Position numbers and translations under genes: made by a program. The notes beneath the pieces are model-generated. The model made no database searches. It had not been told where the DNA came from and saw nothing but the letters and a program-made list of their open reading frames with translations. A stretch of 18,577 nt of DNA from an uncultured Prevotella sp. Lineage in GTDB: Bacteria; Bacteroidota; Bacteroidia; Bacteroidales; Bacteroidaceae. Every line of letters starts with the position of its first letter. Position 1 is the first letter of the stretch. The stretch spans positions 1 to 18,577 of the forward strand of contig CAMOQW010000034.1 in the NCBI GenBank assembly GCA_946623195.1, read 5' to 3'. Positions 6,572 to 15,753 of this stretch are shown one piece after another.

Positions 6572-9500
6572 TTTCCAGAAACTCTGTCTCTACGATGCGG
6601 AGCTCGCTCTTGGTGGCTCCACCGTTCTTGGCCTTGAAGAGGTCGAGTTCACCGGCGGCAGGCTCAGCCACTTCCACGATGCCGCCAAAGGCATCCTTGT
6701 CCTTGCCGGCACCTTTCAGACGAATGGTCACTTCGTCAGTTCTTACTGCCTTGACGGGCTTGAGGTGCACATAGCCCAGACTACGAGGGGTCTCCCCGCT
6801 CCAGATGAGTTGCCGGCCGGCATATACCTCCAGAGGATAGCTGCGCAGGCGCCATCCGGTCAACTTCAGACAGATGTCGCTCAGGACGGCTTTGCGCTGC
6901 AAGCGATAGGTAATCCAAGCCGTATTGAGCCGTCCGTCGTTCTTCCATTCTGACAGTTCGTTATCGTCATAGCTGCGCACGGCATGTTCACTGTCATAAC
7001 CCGCCGTAGCACTCTTCACCGGAACGCCTACGGCTGATGCTGTAAAGGATGCTGTCAGTGGTGTCGCACCACGGTCCAGACGACAGGGCAGCGTCAACTG
7101 CGGACGATAGTGGGCTACATCGACAGGTTCGGTATGCAGCGTGAGATAAGCCGGCAGGAGTCCTTCGGCGTATGCAGACAGATTGACGATGCCGGCATTC
7201 GTTGTGCTGCGCACCAGTATGCGGTTGACGCCACAGGCGACGGGAACATGCATGGAACCTACATAATTAGCTGTGTCAGGACCCTGACCGATGCCTCCAA
7301 TCCATTGTCCCTCGCCCCAGAGATTGAAATGCACCTGGTCATCGGCCAGCGGACAGCGGCGTCCTTGTTCGTCAAGTATTTCCACATCGACTAAAGCCAT
7401 GTCGGCGCCATCGGCCTTAAAGCCCTGAGGATTGAGGATGGGCGTGAGCCGGATGTGATGAGGTTTGCCGGCTGTCTGCAACTGATAGCGGCTGCCGTCG
7501 GAGCCGACAGCCTCAAGGGTTCCGGCGGAGAATGCCACGTCGTTGAACGTAAACAGATAGCGATACTGTCGGCAGCCCTTGCCCAGAGAGCGACCGTTGA
7601 GGAAGAGTTCTACCTCGTCGGCCGTAGAGACCACATAGACTGGTTTCACGGTGCCTGGCTCATAGTTCCAATGGCCGATGATATAGGTGCGGGGCACTTC
7701 ATCGTCTACCCATCCGCTCCACATCACATGATGGACAAAGAAGGCATCCTTGGGCAGCCGCATGGCATCCACGACACCACTGGTTCTATAGTTGGACTCA
7801 CCACGATGATGGGTGTTGGTGTCAGAGAACACGATTTTGACACCACCCGACGAGACGCGTGTTCCCGTGCCGGGGCGCTCCAGCCAGTAGTCGTACCAGC
7901 GGCGCACCATTTCAACGGCAAAGGCATCCATATTGTGGTTGTAGTCCTGGGCAGGTTTGCCACGATACAAGGGCCCGTCGCCCTCCTGGTGGTACGGATA
8001 GCTGTAGGCATCCCAGTATTTGCGAAGCCCTTCATCACGACAGTATTCCATCGCCCACATGGGATGCTTCTTCGACTTGTTGATATACAGCATCTCGCCG
8101 CCATATTCAGCCTCGTCGATATCCAGCATCTCACGACTGCCGACGGCACGTCCGCCGTAAGGGTCGTACAGGTCGCGAATCTGCTTCAGTTCCACCATGT
8201 GTTCACGGGAGATACTCTCGTTGCCTCCCTCATAGAACAGGATGCTGGGATTGTTACGATTGTAGACGATGGCATCACGCATCAGTTCCGTGCGCTGAGT
8301 CCAGCGGGGTCCGGTCACGTCCTTCTCGGCATCGCCGGCAGGCATGGCCTGGATCAGTCCTACACGGTCGCACGACTCCACGTCCTGCTTCCATGGCGTC
8401 ACGTGCATCCATCTCACCAGGTTGGCACCCGACTTGACCATCAAATCATTGGAATAGTCGCTGAGCCAGGCCGGCACGGAAAGTCCCACGCCGGGCCACT
8501 CATTCGACGTGCGCTGGGCATAGCCATGCATCATCAGCACACGGTCGTTGAGCCAAATCTTGCCTTCAGCAAAGCGGGTCTTTCGGAAACCGGTACGAGT
8601 GACGACGGCATCTATGGCAGAGCCATCGGCGACGAGAGCCGTCTGCACGGTATAGAGATAGCCATAGCCCCATGACCAGAAATGCAGATTGCCTACCTGC
8701 CGGTGGGCCTCCACCACACGAGTCTCGCCAGGCTGCATGGTAACGGGCTCACTCCGGAAGCGGGCCACCTCGAGGCCGTCTTTATCTGCCACTGTCACCT
8801 CGTAGAGAAACGTGCGCGAACAGGAGTCTTCGTTTCGCACCTGCGACTCAGCATGGATGACGGCCTGACGGGCCGGGATATCGAAATCAGTGGCATAGAT
8901 ATAGGTTCCCGTGGTATGCAGGTCGCTATAGAGGGGCAGGGTCTGATAGAGACGGCCCTTGACATGCAGGAAGACATTCTTTGGTATGCCGCCATAGTTG
9001 GCATTGAAGTTACGGTCGTTCCACTGATAGCGGCTATCATGCTGGCGCGACCGATACGTCCAGCTGTTGTCGCAGCGCACGGCCATCACATTATCGCCGC
9101 TATGCAGATGGGGAGTCAGGTCGAAGCCGCAAGCCATCACACCGTTCTCGCTCATGCCCAGACGGTGGCCGTTGAGATAGAAGTCGGCACCTTGGCGCAC
9201 ACCTTCGAACTCCACGAACACCTTACCCTGCAGCTCCTGGGGCGTCAGAGTGAAATGCTTTCGGTACCACGTGATGGTGTCGGTCAAATCAACGATGTCG
9301 AGCCGGAAAGCCTCGTGGCCATTGAAGGCGTAAGGCAGCGTCACCTGCTGCCAGCCGGCATCGTCGAAGTCGGCATTCATGGCCTGCGGCACATCACCTA
9401 TGGCCAGACGCCACCCGCCATTGAAGTTAAGCTTGTGGGCCCCGGCGGTACTGAACACAAGACATAGAATGAAAATGATGATGTTTCTCTGCTGTACCAT
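6555..9500 (-). CDS. GH2 glycosidase with C-terminal discoidin-like module, 981 aa
   Basis: This is an exported GH2 enzyme with an N-terminal signal peptide ending near residue 21. The sugar-binding domain spans about 24-180, with WYRKHF at 78-83, and an Ig-like domain spans about 195-305. The TIM barrel starts near 310; E428 in YEGGNE is the acid/base and E485 in AMEYC is the likely nucleophile. A DUF4982-like segment (ELFLNGRSLG, 631-640) and a further beta-sandwich follow. From about 815 to the end there is a module resembling an F5/8 type C (discoidin) galactose-binding domain (YDDNELSEWKNDG, 844-856). That module probably binds carbohydrate and makes the protein longer than the other two GH2s here. 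The barrel motifs differ clearly from theirs, so it probably cuts a different linkage. It lies 16 bp after the CE12 gene. The substrate is unknown; a beta-galactosidase-like role on RG-I side chains is only an inference. Confidence 0.9.
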   Translation of the reverse strand: MVQQRNIIIFILCLVFSTAGAHKLNFNGGWRLAIGDVPQAMNADFDDAGWQQVTLPYAFNGHEAFRLDIVDLTDTITWYRKHFTLTPQELQGKVFVEFEGVRQGADFYLNGHRLGMSENGVMACGFDLTPHLHSGDNVMAVRCDNSWTYRSRQHDSRYQWNDRNFNANYGGIPKNVFLHVKGRLYQTLPLYSDLHTTGTYIYATDFDIPARQAVIHAESQVRNEDSCSRTFLYEVTVADKDGLEVARFRSEPVTMQPGETRVVEAHRQVGNLHFWSWGYGYLYTVQTALVADGSAIDAVVTRTGFRKTRFAEGKIWLNDRVLMMHGYAQRTSNEWPGVGLSVPAWLSDYSNDLMVKSGANLVRWMHVTPWKQDVESCDRVGLIQAMPAGDAEKDVTGPRWTQRTELMRDAIVYNRNNPSILFYEGGNESISREHMVELKQIRDLYDPYGGRAVGSREMLDIDEAEYGGEMLYINKSKKHPMWAMEYCRDEGLRKYWDAYSYPYHQEGDGPLYRGKPAQDYNHNMDAFAVEMVRRWYDYWLERPGTGTRVSSGGVKIVFSDTNTHHRGESNYRTSGVVDAMRLPKDAFFVHHVMWSGWVDDEVPRTYIIGHWNYEPGTVKPVYVVSTADEVELFLNGRSLGKGCRQYRYLFTFNDVAFSAGTLEAVGSDGSRYQLQTAGKPHHIRLTPILNPQGFKADGADMALVDVEILDEQGRRCPLADDQVHFNLWGEGQWIGGIGQGPDTANYVGSMHVPVACGVNRILVRSTTNAGIVNLSAYAEGLLPAYLTLHTEPVDVAHYRPQLTLPCRLDRGATPLTASFTASAVGVPVKSATAGYDSEHAVRSYDDNELSEWKNDGRLNTAWITYRLQRKAVLSDICLKLTGWRLRSYPLEVYAGRQLIWSGETPRSLGYVHLKPVKAVRTDEVTIRLKGAGKDKDAFGGIVEVAEPAAGELDLFKAKNGGATKSELRIVETEFLEMKSEE

Positions 9501-9516
9501 GATGCCTCAACAGGTT

Positions 9517-10692
9517 TTAGTTTCCGTCGGGTTTAGTCAGATTGCTGCCGGCAGACATGTGCCAGACAAACTGGTCGGGGTCGTCAGGATGGGCGGGATT
9601 GAAGTCCTGCCAACCATCGCGCAACTGACTGACAATCGGCGACTGGAGATTCTTCAGTCCCATCACCACCATCTTGGCAATCTCCCAGGCTCCGTAGGGG
9701 TTGAAGTGCGTGTTATCAGCCAACGGCTTGGCCTGGTCGGGGAAGGTGTTGGCCGGATAGTGCACCAGGGCGCGCTTCGAGCCTTCCTCGCCCAAGGCCT
9801 CATAGAAAGTGGTTGACATCTGGGTCAGGTCGATGACGGGAACATGTTCACGCTGGGCAACGGTCTTCATGGCCTCCGGGTATTCGCCATGGGTATTCTG
9901 GTTACGCCCATCCTTGAAGGAACGGCGAGCCGTCGGGGTACAGAAGATGATGTTGCCACCGGCAGCCCTCACCCGGTCGACGAATATCTTCAGATTGCGC
10001 GAATAGCTGTACCAGGCGCCGTCGCCGGCCTTTTTCTCTTTCTCATCATTATGGCCAAACTCCACGATGACATAGTCGCCCTTCTTCAACTGGGTCAGGA
10101 TCTTATCCAGACGGAGCTGGGCCAGGAATGTCGTACAACTCAGACCACTCTCGGCATAGTTGGCCACGGCAACATGGTTGCCCAGCCAACGGGTTATCAT
10201 CTGTCCCCAGGATGCCCACGGTTCATTCTCCTGGTCAACCACGGTGGAATTGCCGCAGAGGAATACGGTGGTGACATCCTGTGCCGGCTCTATTTGGATG
10301 CGCTGCACGGCAGGGGCGGGACCACAGAACGACAGATTCAGCGAGTCGTCCCAGTTCTTATAGTCGAGTTCACGGGGTTTCAGCTTTACGCGGGTTTTCT
10401 CGTCAATACGAGGCTGGTGCTTATTGACAACGAAACTCACCGTTTCGTACTTTCCCTTCTTGGTCTGTACAAGGTCCACGTAGTGGCGGCGCGACTCGGC
10501 ACGCACCACCGTCTGGCCGGCTTTCTTCTTGTTGCCAAGCGTCACCGTCACCCGATAGTTACCGTCGGGAACGGCAAAACTGACCGAGAAAGGTTGGCTA
10601 CTGGCCTTGTTCAGCAAGGTGTCAATCTGTTGGGCCTGAACGGTAAGCAGACTACTGCAGGCAATGCAAACGAATAGAAACAGCTTCTTCAT
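9517..10692 (-). CDS. SGNH esterase, CE12 rhamnogalacturonan acetylesterase type
   Basis: This is a 391-residue exported esterase with a signal peptide of about 20 residues ending VQAQ. Residues of about 25-135 form an all-beta domain of the type placed before many CE12 catalytic domains. The SGNH catalytic domain follows, with nucleophile S149 in CGNST, oxyanion-hole G183 in AESG and N215 in FGHND, and the D326/H329 pair in DNTHFN. CE12 enzymes such as fungal RGAE and Bacillus YesT and RhgT remove acetyl groups from galacturonate in the RG-I backbone. The enzyme would thus open the substrate for the glycosidases encoded around it. It starts only 4 bp after the GH28 stop codon, so the two are very likely cotranscribed and perhaps translationally linked. 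Another acetyl position or sugar cannot be excluded. Confidence 0.87.
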   Translation of the reverse strand: MKKLFLFVCIACSSLLTVQAQQIDTLLNKASSQPFSVSFAVPDGNYRVTVTLGNKKKAGQTVVRAESRRHYVDLVQTKKGKYETVSFVVNKHQPRIDEKTRVKLKPRELDYKNWDDSLNLSFCGPAPAVQRIQIEPAQDVTTVFLCGNSTVVDQENEPWASWGQMITRWLGNHVAVANYAESGLSCTTFLAQLRLDKILTQLKKGDYVIVEFGHNDEKEKKAGDGAWYSYSRNLKIFVDRVRAAGGNIIFCTPTARRSFKDGRNQNTHGEYPEAMKTVAQREHVPVIDLTQMSTTFYEALGEEGSKRALVHYPANTFPDQAKPLADNTHFNPYGAWEIAKMVVMGLKNLQSPIVSQLRDGWQDFNPAHPDDPDQFVWHMSAGSNLTKPDGN

Positions 10693-10696
10693 ATTA

Positions 10697-12088
10697 TCAA
10701 TTTATTACATAGTTCTCCACATCCTCTGTTACGATTTCCGGACGCTCGTCAGGGCGCATGAGTTCAAACTGCACATTACGGAGCGTCAGCCCGTCTACAT
10801 GACGGGCAAACAGTCCGTAGGCGGGGGTGGGTCCAGCCCAGCGTGGTTCGGGGTAGTGTGTACCTTGTTCGCGATAGGGCTTGTCAACCTTCTTTCCTCC
10901 GCCGCGATACTGGATACGGATATCACTGAGGTTGACGTTACGGATGGGTGTGCCCTCCATGCCGGTAACGATAATGCCTGCCAAGGAGTCGCAGTCGTCG
11001 GCTACCACATTACTAATATAGATATCACGTGCCGAAGAGGGCTGTGTCACTTCCTTAGGACCACGGTTGCGGCAACCGGTCGTAATATAGATAGGATAAT
11101 GATGGACATGCGACATGGTGATGTTCGACACGACGATGTTCTCCATCCTGCCTTGGTCTACCTCCTCGAAGGCCAGACCGCTGGACCACATGCAGGTGCA
11201 GTTGCTGATGGCGATATTGCGGTAGCCGCCGTTGGACTCCGTGCCCAATTTGATACGGCCACACACCCAGTTGACTTTTTCCGGCTGATAGGTACCGTCC
11301 AGGAAAGTGCCTAACTTATAGCCCGTCACAATGCAACCGGTAATAGTGATGTGCTCACACAGCACGGGATCCTTCAGCGCATAGCTCGATTTGAGCACGA
11401 TGGCATCGTCGCTGGGCGTATTCACTTTCGTATTCGACACCGTCAGGTATTTACAGCAGTCTATGTCGATGCCGTCGCGATTGGTATCAATGGTCACATT
11501 GTCGATGGTACCTCGCTCACAACCCGTCACGATGATGGCGAAATGGCCGCCACGATAGATGGTGATGTCGCGAATCAGGATGTTCTTGCACAATTTCAGG
11601 GCTATGGACTTGTCGCCGGTACCGATGCTGCCGCCCTGTACTTGGCCGGCCTTCTCGGTGTCCTTCTTGGTCAGTCCCACACCGTCAATCATGCCACGAC
11701 CGGTGATGCTGACGTTCCGTTTGCCTTCGGCCCAGATGAGCGAATTATGGAAATAGGTGTGGCCACCGTCCTGGTATTCAGGTCCGCCAAACACCTCACT
11801 TTCGTCATAGGCCTTCATGCTGGCCGGAGCTGCCACAATCTTGGCCCCGGCCATCAGATGCAGTTCTATGTCGTTATCCAGCCGAATAGAGCCACAGAGA
11901 TAATCACCAGCGGGAATGTCAATACGTCCGCCTCCCTTTTGCACTGCCGTCTGTATGGCAGCATTGATGGCTGGTGAGTCGAGCGTCCGGCCATCGCCCT
12001 TGGCTCCGAAATCACGGACGTTATATACGCCCTGGCCTTGCACCAGAAGGGCAAAGCAGCATAAAACCATTAGCAGATACTTTCTCAT
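10697..12088 (-). CDS. GH28 polygalacturonase-like enzyme (probable exo-galacturonosidase)
   Basis: This is a 463-residue exported right-handed beta-helix protein. Its signal peptide ends near residue 18 (LLVQGQ), and the mature start VYNVRDFGAKGDG is the usual GH28/pectate-lyase-like opening. The catalytic aspartates are present: D205 in TNRDGID and D227/D228 in SDDAIV. The usual GHG motif is not found. The equivalent stretch reads CGRIKLGTESNGG (276-288) and follows a segment (257-275) that looks like an insertion. Such divergence suggests an exo-acting enzyme or RG-specific galacturonidase rather than an endo-polygalacturonase. That reading is an inference; the family assignment is firm. 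It is the first gene of the minus-strand operon, directly behind its own promoter, and is followed after 4 bp by the CE12 gene. Confidence 0.9.
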   Translation of the reverse strand: MRKYLLMVLCCFALLVQGQGVYNVRDFGAKGDGRTLDSPAINAAIQTAVQKGGGRIDIPAGDYLCGSIRLDNDIELHLMAGAKIVAAPASMKAYDESEVFGGPEYQDGGHTYFHNSLIWAEGKRNVSITGRGMIDGVGLTKKDTEKAGQVQGGSIGTGDKSIALKLCKNILIRDITIYRGGHFAIIVTGCERGTIDNVTIDTNRDGIDIDCCKYLTVSNTKVNTPSDDAIVLKSSYALKDPVLCEHITITGCIVTGYKLGTFLDGTYQPEKVNWVCGRIKLGTESNGGYRNIAISNCTCMWSSGLAFEEVDQGRMENIVVSNITMSHVHHYPIYITTGCRNRGPKEVTQPSSARDIYISNVVADDCDSLAGIIVTGMEGTPIRNVNLSDIRIQYRGGGKKVDKPYREQGTHYPEPRWAGPTPAYGLFARHVDGLTLRNVQFELMRPDERPEIVTEDVENYVIN

Positions 12089-12116
12089 GTTCTTAAGCAG
12101 ATTGCAATTCGGAGGG

Positions 12117-12147
12117 CAAAATTACGAAAAAAAATCGTAACGGCTAA
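12117..12147 (-). promoter_or_regulatory. Promoter of the minus-strand operon (GH28 first)
   Basis: On the minus strand TAATTTTG (12124-12117) matches the TAnnTTTG -7 box exactly. TTAG (12147-12144) stands 19 nt upstream as a weak -33 box. Transcription would begin near 12110, about 22 nt before the GH28 ATG at 12088. The poor -33 box fits a promoter that needs an activator, as PUL promoters often do. Confidence 0.65.
12122..12140. promoter_or_regulatory. Palindrome between divergent promoters (possible operator)
   Basis: TTACGA (12122-12127) and TCGTAA (12135-12140) form a perfect 6-bp inverted repeat separated by seven A residues. It lies in the spacer of the minus-strand promoter, touching its -7 box, and upstream of the plus-strand -7 box. 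One regulator bound here could control both operons. The repeat is seen directly; its role is an inference. Confidence 0.4.
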
Positions 12148-12169
12148 GGCATTATTCTATTTTTTTTCT

Positions 12170-12177
12170 TACCTTTG
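12170..12177 (+). promoter_or_regulatory. -7 box of the plus-strand operon promoter
   Basis: TACCTTTG matches the Bacteroidetes -7 consensus TAnnTTTG. Transcription would start near 12183, giving a leader of about 18 nt before the ATG at 12201. No TTTG is found at the expected -33 distance; the area is T-rich instead. This suggests dependence on an activator. Confidence 0.7.
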
Positions 12178-12200
12178 CAAAATAAACAAGCTACACATTC

Positions 12201-14573
12201 ATGAAACGACTACTTTTTACCCTGACTGCCGGACTGCTGACCACCGGTCTGGCAATGGCGCAACAGCGCACCGTTGAGACACTGAACTTCGGATGGGAGT
12301 TCAGCCGTGACTCATTATTCCAAAATGTACAGAAAGTGGACGTCCCCCACGACTTCCAGATTGAACAGCCCTGGATAGCACCTGCCGCTGACGAGAAGGC
12401 CGACAACTCCGATGCTGCAGCCAACATCAAGTCAAGGCTCTCGGCTCGCGGCTTCAAGGAAATCGGTACGGGCTGGTATCGCAAGACCATCACCCCCGAT
12501 GCCGCCCTGAAAGGCCGCCGCGTGCTATTAGACTTTGAAGGCATCATGCTGGTGGCCGATGTCTACCTGAACGGACGTCGCATCGGCGGTACTGACTACG
12601 GATACGTGGGGTTCGAGATTGATGTGACCAGTCAGATCAAATACGGGCAGCCCAACGAGATCAAGGTTAAGGCGGCTACACAGAACGAGAAGGCTTCGCG
12701 CTGGTACACCGGTGGCGGTCTGTTCCGCAATGTCAGCCTGGTCACGACACCCAGCGACCTCTACCTGAACCGTCATCCGCTCTACATCACCACCCGCAGC
12801 AACCGGTATGTAACAGTAGGCATTGAGGCCACCTTTGGCGGGAAATTCAAGAAGGCGAAAGCCCGTCTGCGCCTCTTCGACCCACAGGGGCAGATGGTGT
12901 ACGAGAACACAGAGGCCATCAGCCGCATCACTGCGGCACGGACTCAGGACATTCAGCTGAAGGAAGCTGAGATTGCCAACCCGCAACTATGGGACACTGA
13001 ACATCCCAACCTCTATAAGGCTGAGGTGACCCTGATGCGCGAAGACGGCACCGCCACTGATGCATACAGCGAGGAATTCGGCATCCGCACCATAGAGATT
13101 GGACCGGAATACGGTCTGAAACTGAATGGCAAGAAAGTGCTGCTGCAGGGCTATGCCAACCACCACACCCTGGGAGCTCTGGGTGCTGCCGCCTACCCGA
13201 AGGCCATCGAAAAGCGCCTGAAGCTGATTAAGGATTTTGGTCTGAACCACATCCGCACCAGTCATAACCCGTACAGCCGCGACTTCATCAAACTGTGCGA
13301 CAAATACGGTATCCTGGTGGTTGACGAACTCTACGACAAATGGACCAACCAGCACAGCGGCAGTCGGGTGCCATTCATGAACCATTGGGCCTACGACGTG
13401 CAGGAGTGGGTCAAGCGCGACCGCAACTCTCCCTCCGTCATCCTGTGGAGCCTGGGCAATGAGTTGCAGCAAGATCCCAACCAACCGTTCAACGACTTCG
13501 GGGTGACCTGTTACAAGATGATGAAACCGGTGCTGCAGCGTTTTGACTCAACACGCAAAGTGACCGTAGCCATGCATCCCCGCTATCGCAACTGGCAGAC
13601 GGACTCGCTGCCCTGCAATCTGGCCATGCAGACGGATGTGCAGGCTTACAACTACAGGTATATGTACTTCCCGGGCGATGGTCGCCGCTTCCATTGGATG
13701 ACGTTCTACCAGAGTGAAGCCTCGACCCAGGCCATGGGCCAGAACTTCTTCGAGATGAATCTCGACAAGGTCATCGGACTGGCTTACTGGGGTGCCTTCG
13801 ACTACTTGGGCGAGAGCATGGGATGGCCCGCCAAGGGATGGGCACAGGGGGTGTTCGACATCTCGCTAAGCCCCAAGCCTAAAGCCTACTATATGCGCTC
13901 GTTCTTCAAGCCGGAAGAGCCCGTCGTGCACATCGGCATCCTGGAAAGCGAGAACGCCGAAATGTGGAACGGAGTGAAAATGGGCAACGACCGCATGACC
14001 GAGAACTGGAACCGGCAAGACGGCACGAAAGCCAACATCTACATCTATACCAATGGCGACGAGGTGGAACTGCTGCTCAACGGCAAGAGTCTCGGACGGA
14101 AGGCCAACCCCAAGGAGCCGAAGTTGCGCAACCAGATTCGCTGGGGCGAAATAGACTACAAGAAGGGTAAACTGGAAGCGGTGGCCTATAAGAACGGCAA
14201 ACCCGTGGCTCGTCATGCACTGGAAACGACAGGCAAACCGGTGCGCATTGTTGCCGAACCCGACAACAGCAACTGGCAGGCTGACGGCATGGACCTGCAG
14301 CACATCCGGCTGACGGCAGTAGACAGCAAGGGACGCCGCTGTCTGCCCTGCAACGACGAGCTGACATTCGAAGTCACTGAAGGCGACGCCCGCATCGTGG
14401 CCGTCACCAATGGCGACATCACCAGCGACGAACTCAACGTCACCAACCACCGCCAACTGTGGCAGGGGCAGGCGATGGTTATTCTGCGCAGTAGCCGACA
14501 GCCCTCCAAGGTGACCCTGCGCATCAGTCCTCAAGCCTTCAAGCCCACCACCCTGAAACTCGAAACCAAATAA
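12201..14573 (+). CDS. GH2 beta-galactosidase-like enzyme, 790 aa
   Basis: This is an exported GH2 enzyme with a signal peptide of about 20 residues (ending LAMAQQ). The sugar-binding domain spans about 25-185 and carries a linker-like insertion, rich in Ala, Asp and Lys, at about 56-88 before GTGWYRK. The Ig-like domain spans about 190-300. The TIM barrel starts near 303 and contains RTSHNPY (352-358), the acid/base E421 in SLGNE and the nucleophile E506 in YQSEAST. The C-terminal DUF4982-like and final beta-sandwich segments begin with the VELLLNGKSLG stretch. It is the first gene of the plus-strand operon, followed after 7 bp by GH105. The linkage to RG-I enzymes suggests removal of beta-linked galactose or a similar side-chain sugar; the exact substrate cannot be read from the sequence. 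Confidence 0.92.
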   Translation: MKRLLFTLTAGLLTTGLAMAQQRTVETLNFGWEFSRDSLFQNVQKVDVPHDFQIEQPWIAPAADEKADNSDAAANIKSRLSARGFKEIGTGWYRKTITPDAALKGRRVLLDFEGIMLVADVYLNGRRIGGTDYGYVGFEIDVTSQIKYGQPNEIKVKAATQNEKASRWYTGGGLFRNVSLVTTPSDLYLNRHPLYITTRSNRYVTVGIEATFGGKFKKAKARLRLFDPQGQMVYENTEAISRITAARTQDIQLKEAEIANPQLWDTEHPNLYKAEVTLMREDGTATDAYSEEFGIRTIEIGPEYGLKLNGKKVLLQGYANHHTLGALGAAAYPKAIEKRLKLIKDFGLNHIRTSHNPYSRDFIKLCDKYGILVVDELYDKWTNQHSGSRVPFMNHWAYDVQEWVKRDRNSPSVILWSLGNELQQDPNQPFNDFGVTCYKMMKPVLQRFDSTRKVTVAMHPRYRNWQTDSLPCNLAMQTDVQAYNYRYMYFPGDGRRFHWMTFYQSEASTQAMGQNFFEMNLDKVIGLAYWGAFDYLGESMGWPAKGWAQGVFDISLSPKPKAYYMRSFFKPEEPVVHIGILESENAEMWNGVKMGNDRMTENWNRQDGTKANIYIYTNGDEVELLLNGKSLGRKANPKEPKLRNQIRWGEIDYKKGKLEAVAYKNGKPVARHALETTGKPVRIVAEPDNSNWQADGMDLQHIRLTAVDSKGRRCLPCNDELTFEVTEGDARIVAVTNGDITSDELNVTNHRQLWQGQAMVILRSSRQPSKVTLRISPQAFKPTTLKLETK

Positions 14574-14580
14574 AACAACA

Positions 14581-15753
14581 ATGAATATGAAACGATTCCT
14601 CACCCTTTGCGCCCTCTGCTGCGGCATGGCCACTACCCTCCATGCTCAGATTCAGCCCCTTGAGGCTGCCCGGCGCACTAACGACTATTTCATGGCCAAG
14701 TATGCCGACCCCACCGTGCCCACCAATGTCAAGCGTGTCCGTCCTTCCTCGCTATGGACACGGGCCGTCTATTACGAAGGTCTCATGGCCCTGCAAGCCG
14801 TTGACCCTCAGCAGCGCTACGTTGACTATGCCCTGACGTGGGCCAACTTCCACAAATGGACACCGCGCAACGGCGTGAACACCTGCGATGCTGACGACCA
14901 GTGCTGCGGACAGACCTACGTAGACCTGGTGCCTTACACCAACAAGGACTACCGCGACGTGCTCAGTGTGGTCATCGCCAACCTGGACCATCAGATGGTG
15001 ACACCCAATGACAAGAAGAATGCCACGGCCAAAACCAAGGGAACCCAGCCCTCACTCTATGGCTGGTGGACCTGGATTGACGCCATCCAGATGGCCATGC
15101 CGCTCTATATGCAGATCTACAAGCTGACGGGTGACGCCAAATACCGCGACCACGCGCTGAAGATGTATCTCTGGAGCCGCAACGAGTGTGGCGGAGGCTT
15201 GTTCAATGCCAAGGGCGACGGACTGTGGTGGCGCGATGCCGACTACGTACCGCCCTATAAGGAGAAGGACGGCAAAGACTGCTACTGGAGTCGCGGCAAC
15301 GGCTGGGTGTATGCTGCCTTGGTGCGTTCCATGAACCAGCTGTCGCCCAAGGACAAGGCCTACAAGCAGTTCAAGAAGGACTTCCTGTTGATGTCGGAAG
15401 GGTTGCTGAAGTGCCAGCATGAGGACGGTTTCTGGCATGCCTCACTGGTCAGCGATGCCAATTATCCCACCCCCGAGATGACGGGTACGGCACTGTTCCT
15501 CTACGGCATGGCTTGGGGCATCCAGCAGGGCTACCTCAAAGAGGCTAAGTATCGCCCAGCCTGTGACAAGGCATGGAAAGCACTCGTCTCCTGTCTGCAC
15601 AGCGACGGCTTCCTCGGCTGGAACCAGGGCACGGGCAAAGACCCGTCGGCTGGTCAGCCCGTCACCTTTACCAGCATGCCCGACTTCGAAGACTACGGCA
15701 CGGGCTGCTACCTGCTTGGTGCCACCGAATATCATAAACTGCTGAAGAGATGA
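14581..15753 (+). CDS. GH105 unsaturated rhamnogalacturonyl hydrolase
   Basis: This 390-residue (alpha/alpha)6-barrel protein belongs to GH105, the family of YteR and YesR. These enzymes hydrate and release the 4,5-unsaturated galacturonate left at the non-reducing end by rhamnogalacturonan lyases. An exported form is predicted, with a signal peptide ending near residue 22 (TLHAQ). D167 in WTWIDAIQMAMP matches the position of the catalytic aspartate (D143 in YteR), and D103, D105 and D106 in CDADDQCCGQ lie in the other conserved active-site segment. WSRGNGW (236-242) is a strong family motif. It starts 7 bp after the GH2 stop; ATGs at 14581 and 14587 are both possible. Its last codon and stop overlap the GH106 start by 4 bp. 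Its presence implies that a polysaccharide lyase (PL9, PL11 or similar) is encoded elsewhere. Confidence 0.93.
   Translation: MNMKRFLTLCALCCGMATTLHAQIQPLEAARRTNDYFMAKYADPTVPTNVKRVRPSSLWTRAVYYEGLMALQAVDPQQRYVDYALTWANFHKWTPRNGVNTCDADDQCCGQTYVDLVPYTNKDYRDVLSVVIANLDHQMVTPNDKKNATAKTKGTQPSLYGWWTWIDAIQMAMPLYMQIYKLTGDAKYRDHALKMYLWSRNECGGGLFNAKGDGLWWRDADYVPPYKEKDGKDCYWSRGNGWVYAALVRSMNQLSPKDKAYKQFKKDFLLMSEGLLKCQHEDGFWHASLVSDANYPTPEMTGTALFLYGMAWGIQQGYLKEAKYRPACDKAWKALVSCLHSDGFLGWNQGTGKDPSAGQPVTFTSMPDFEDYGTGCYLLGATEYHKLLKR

Noticed and set aside
7455..8675. A 406-codon open frame on the plus strand opposite the 981-aa GH2, and similar long antisense frames opposite other genes
   Set aside because: These are mirrors of strongly coding genes in GC-rich DNA. 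The translations show no domain, signal or family motif, while the opposite strand carries complete GH families with catalytic residues.
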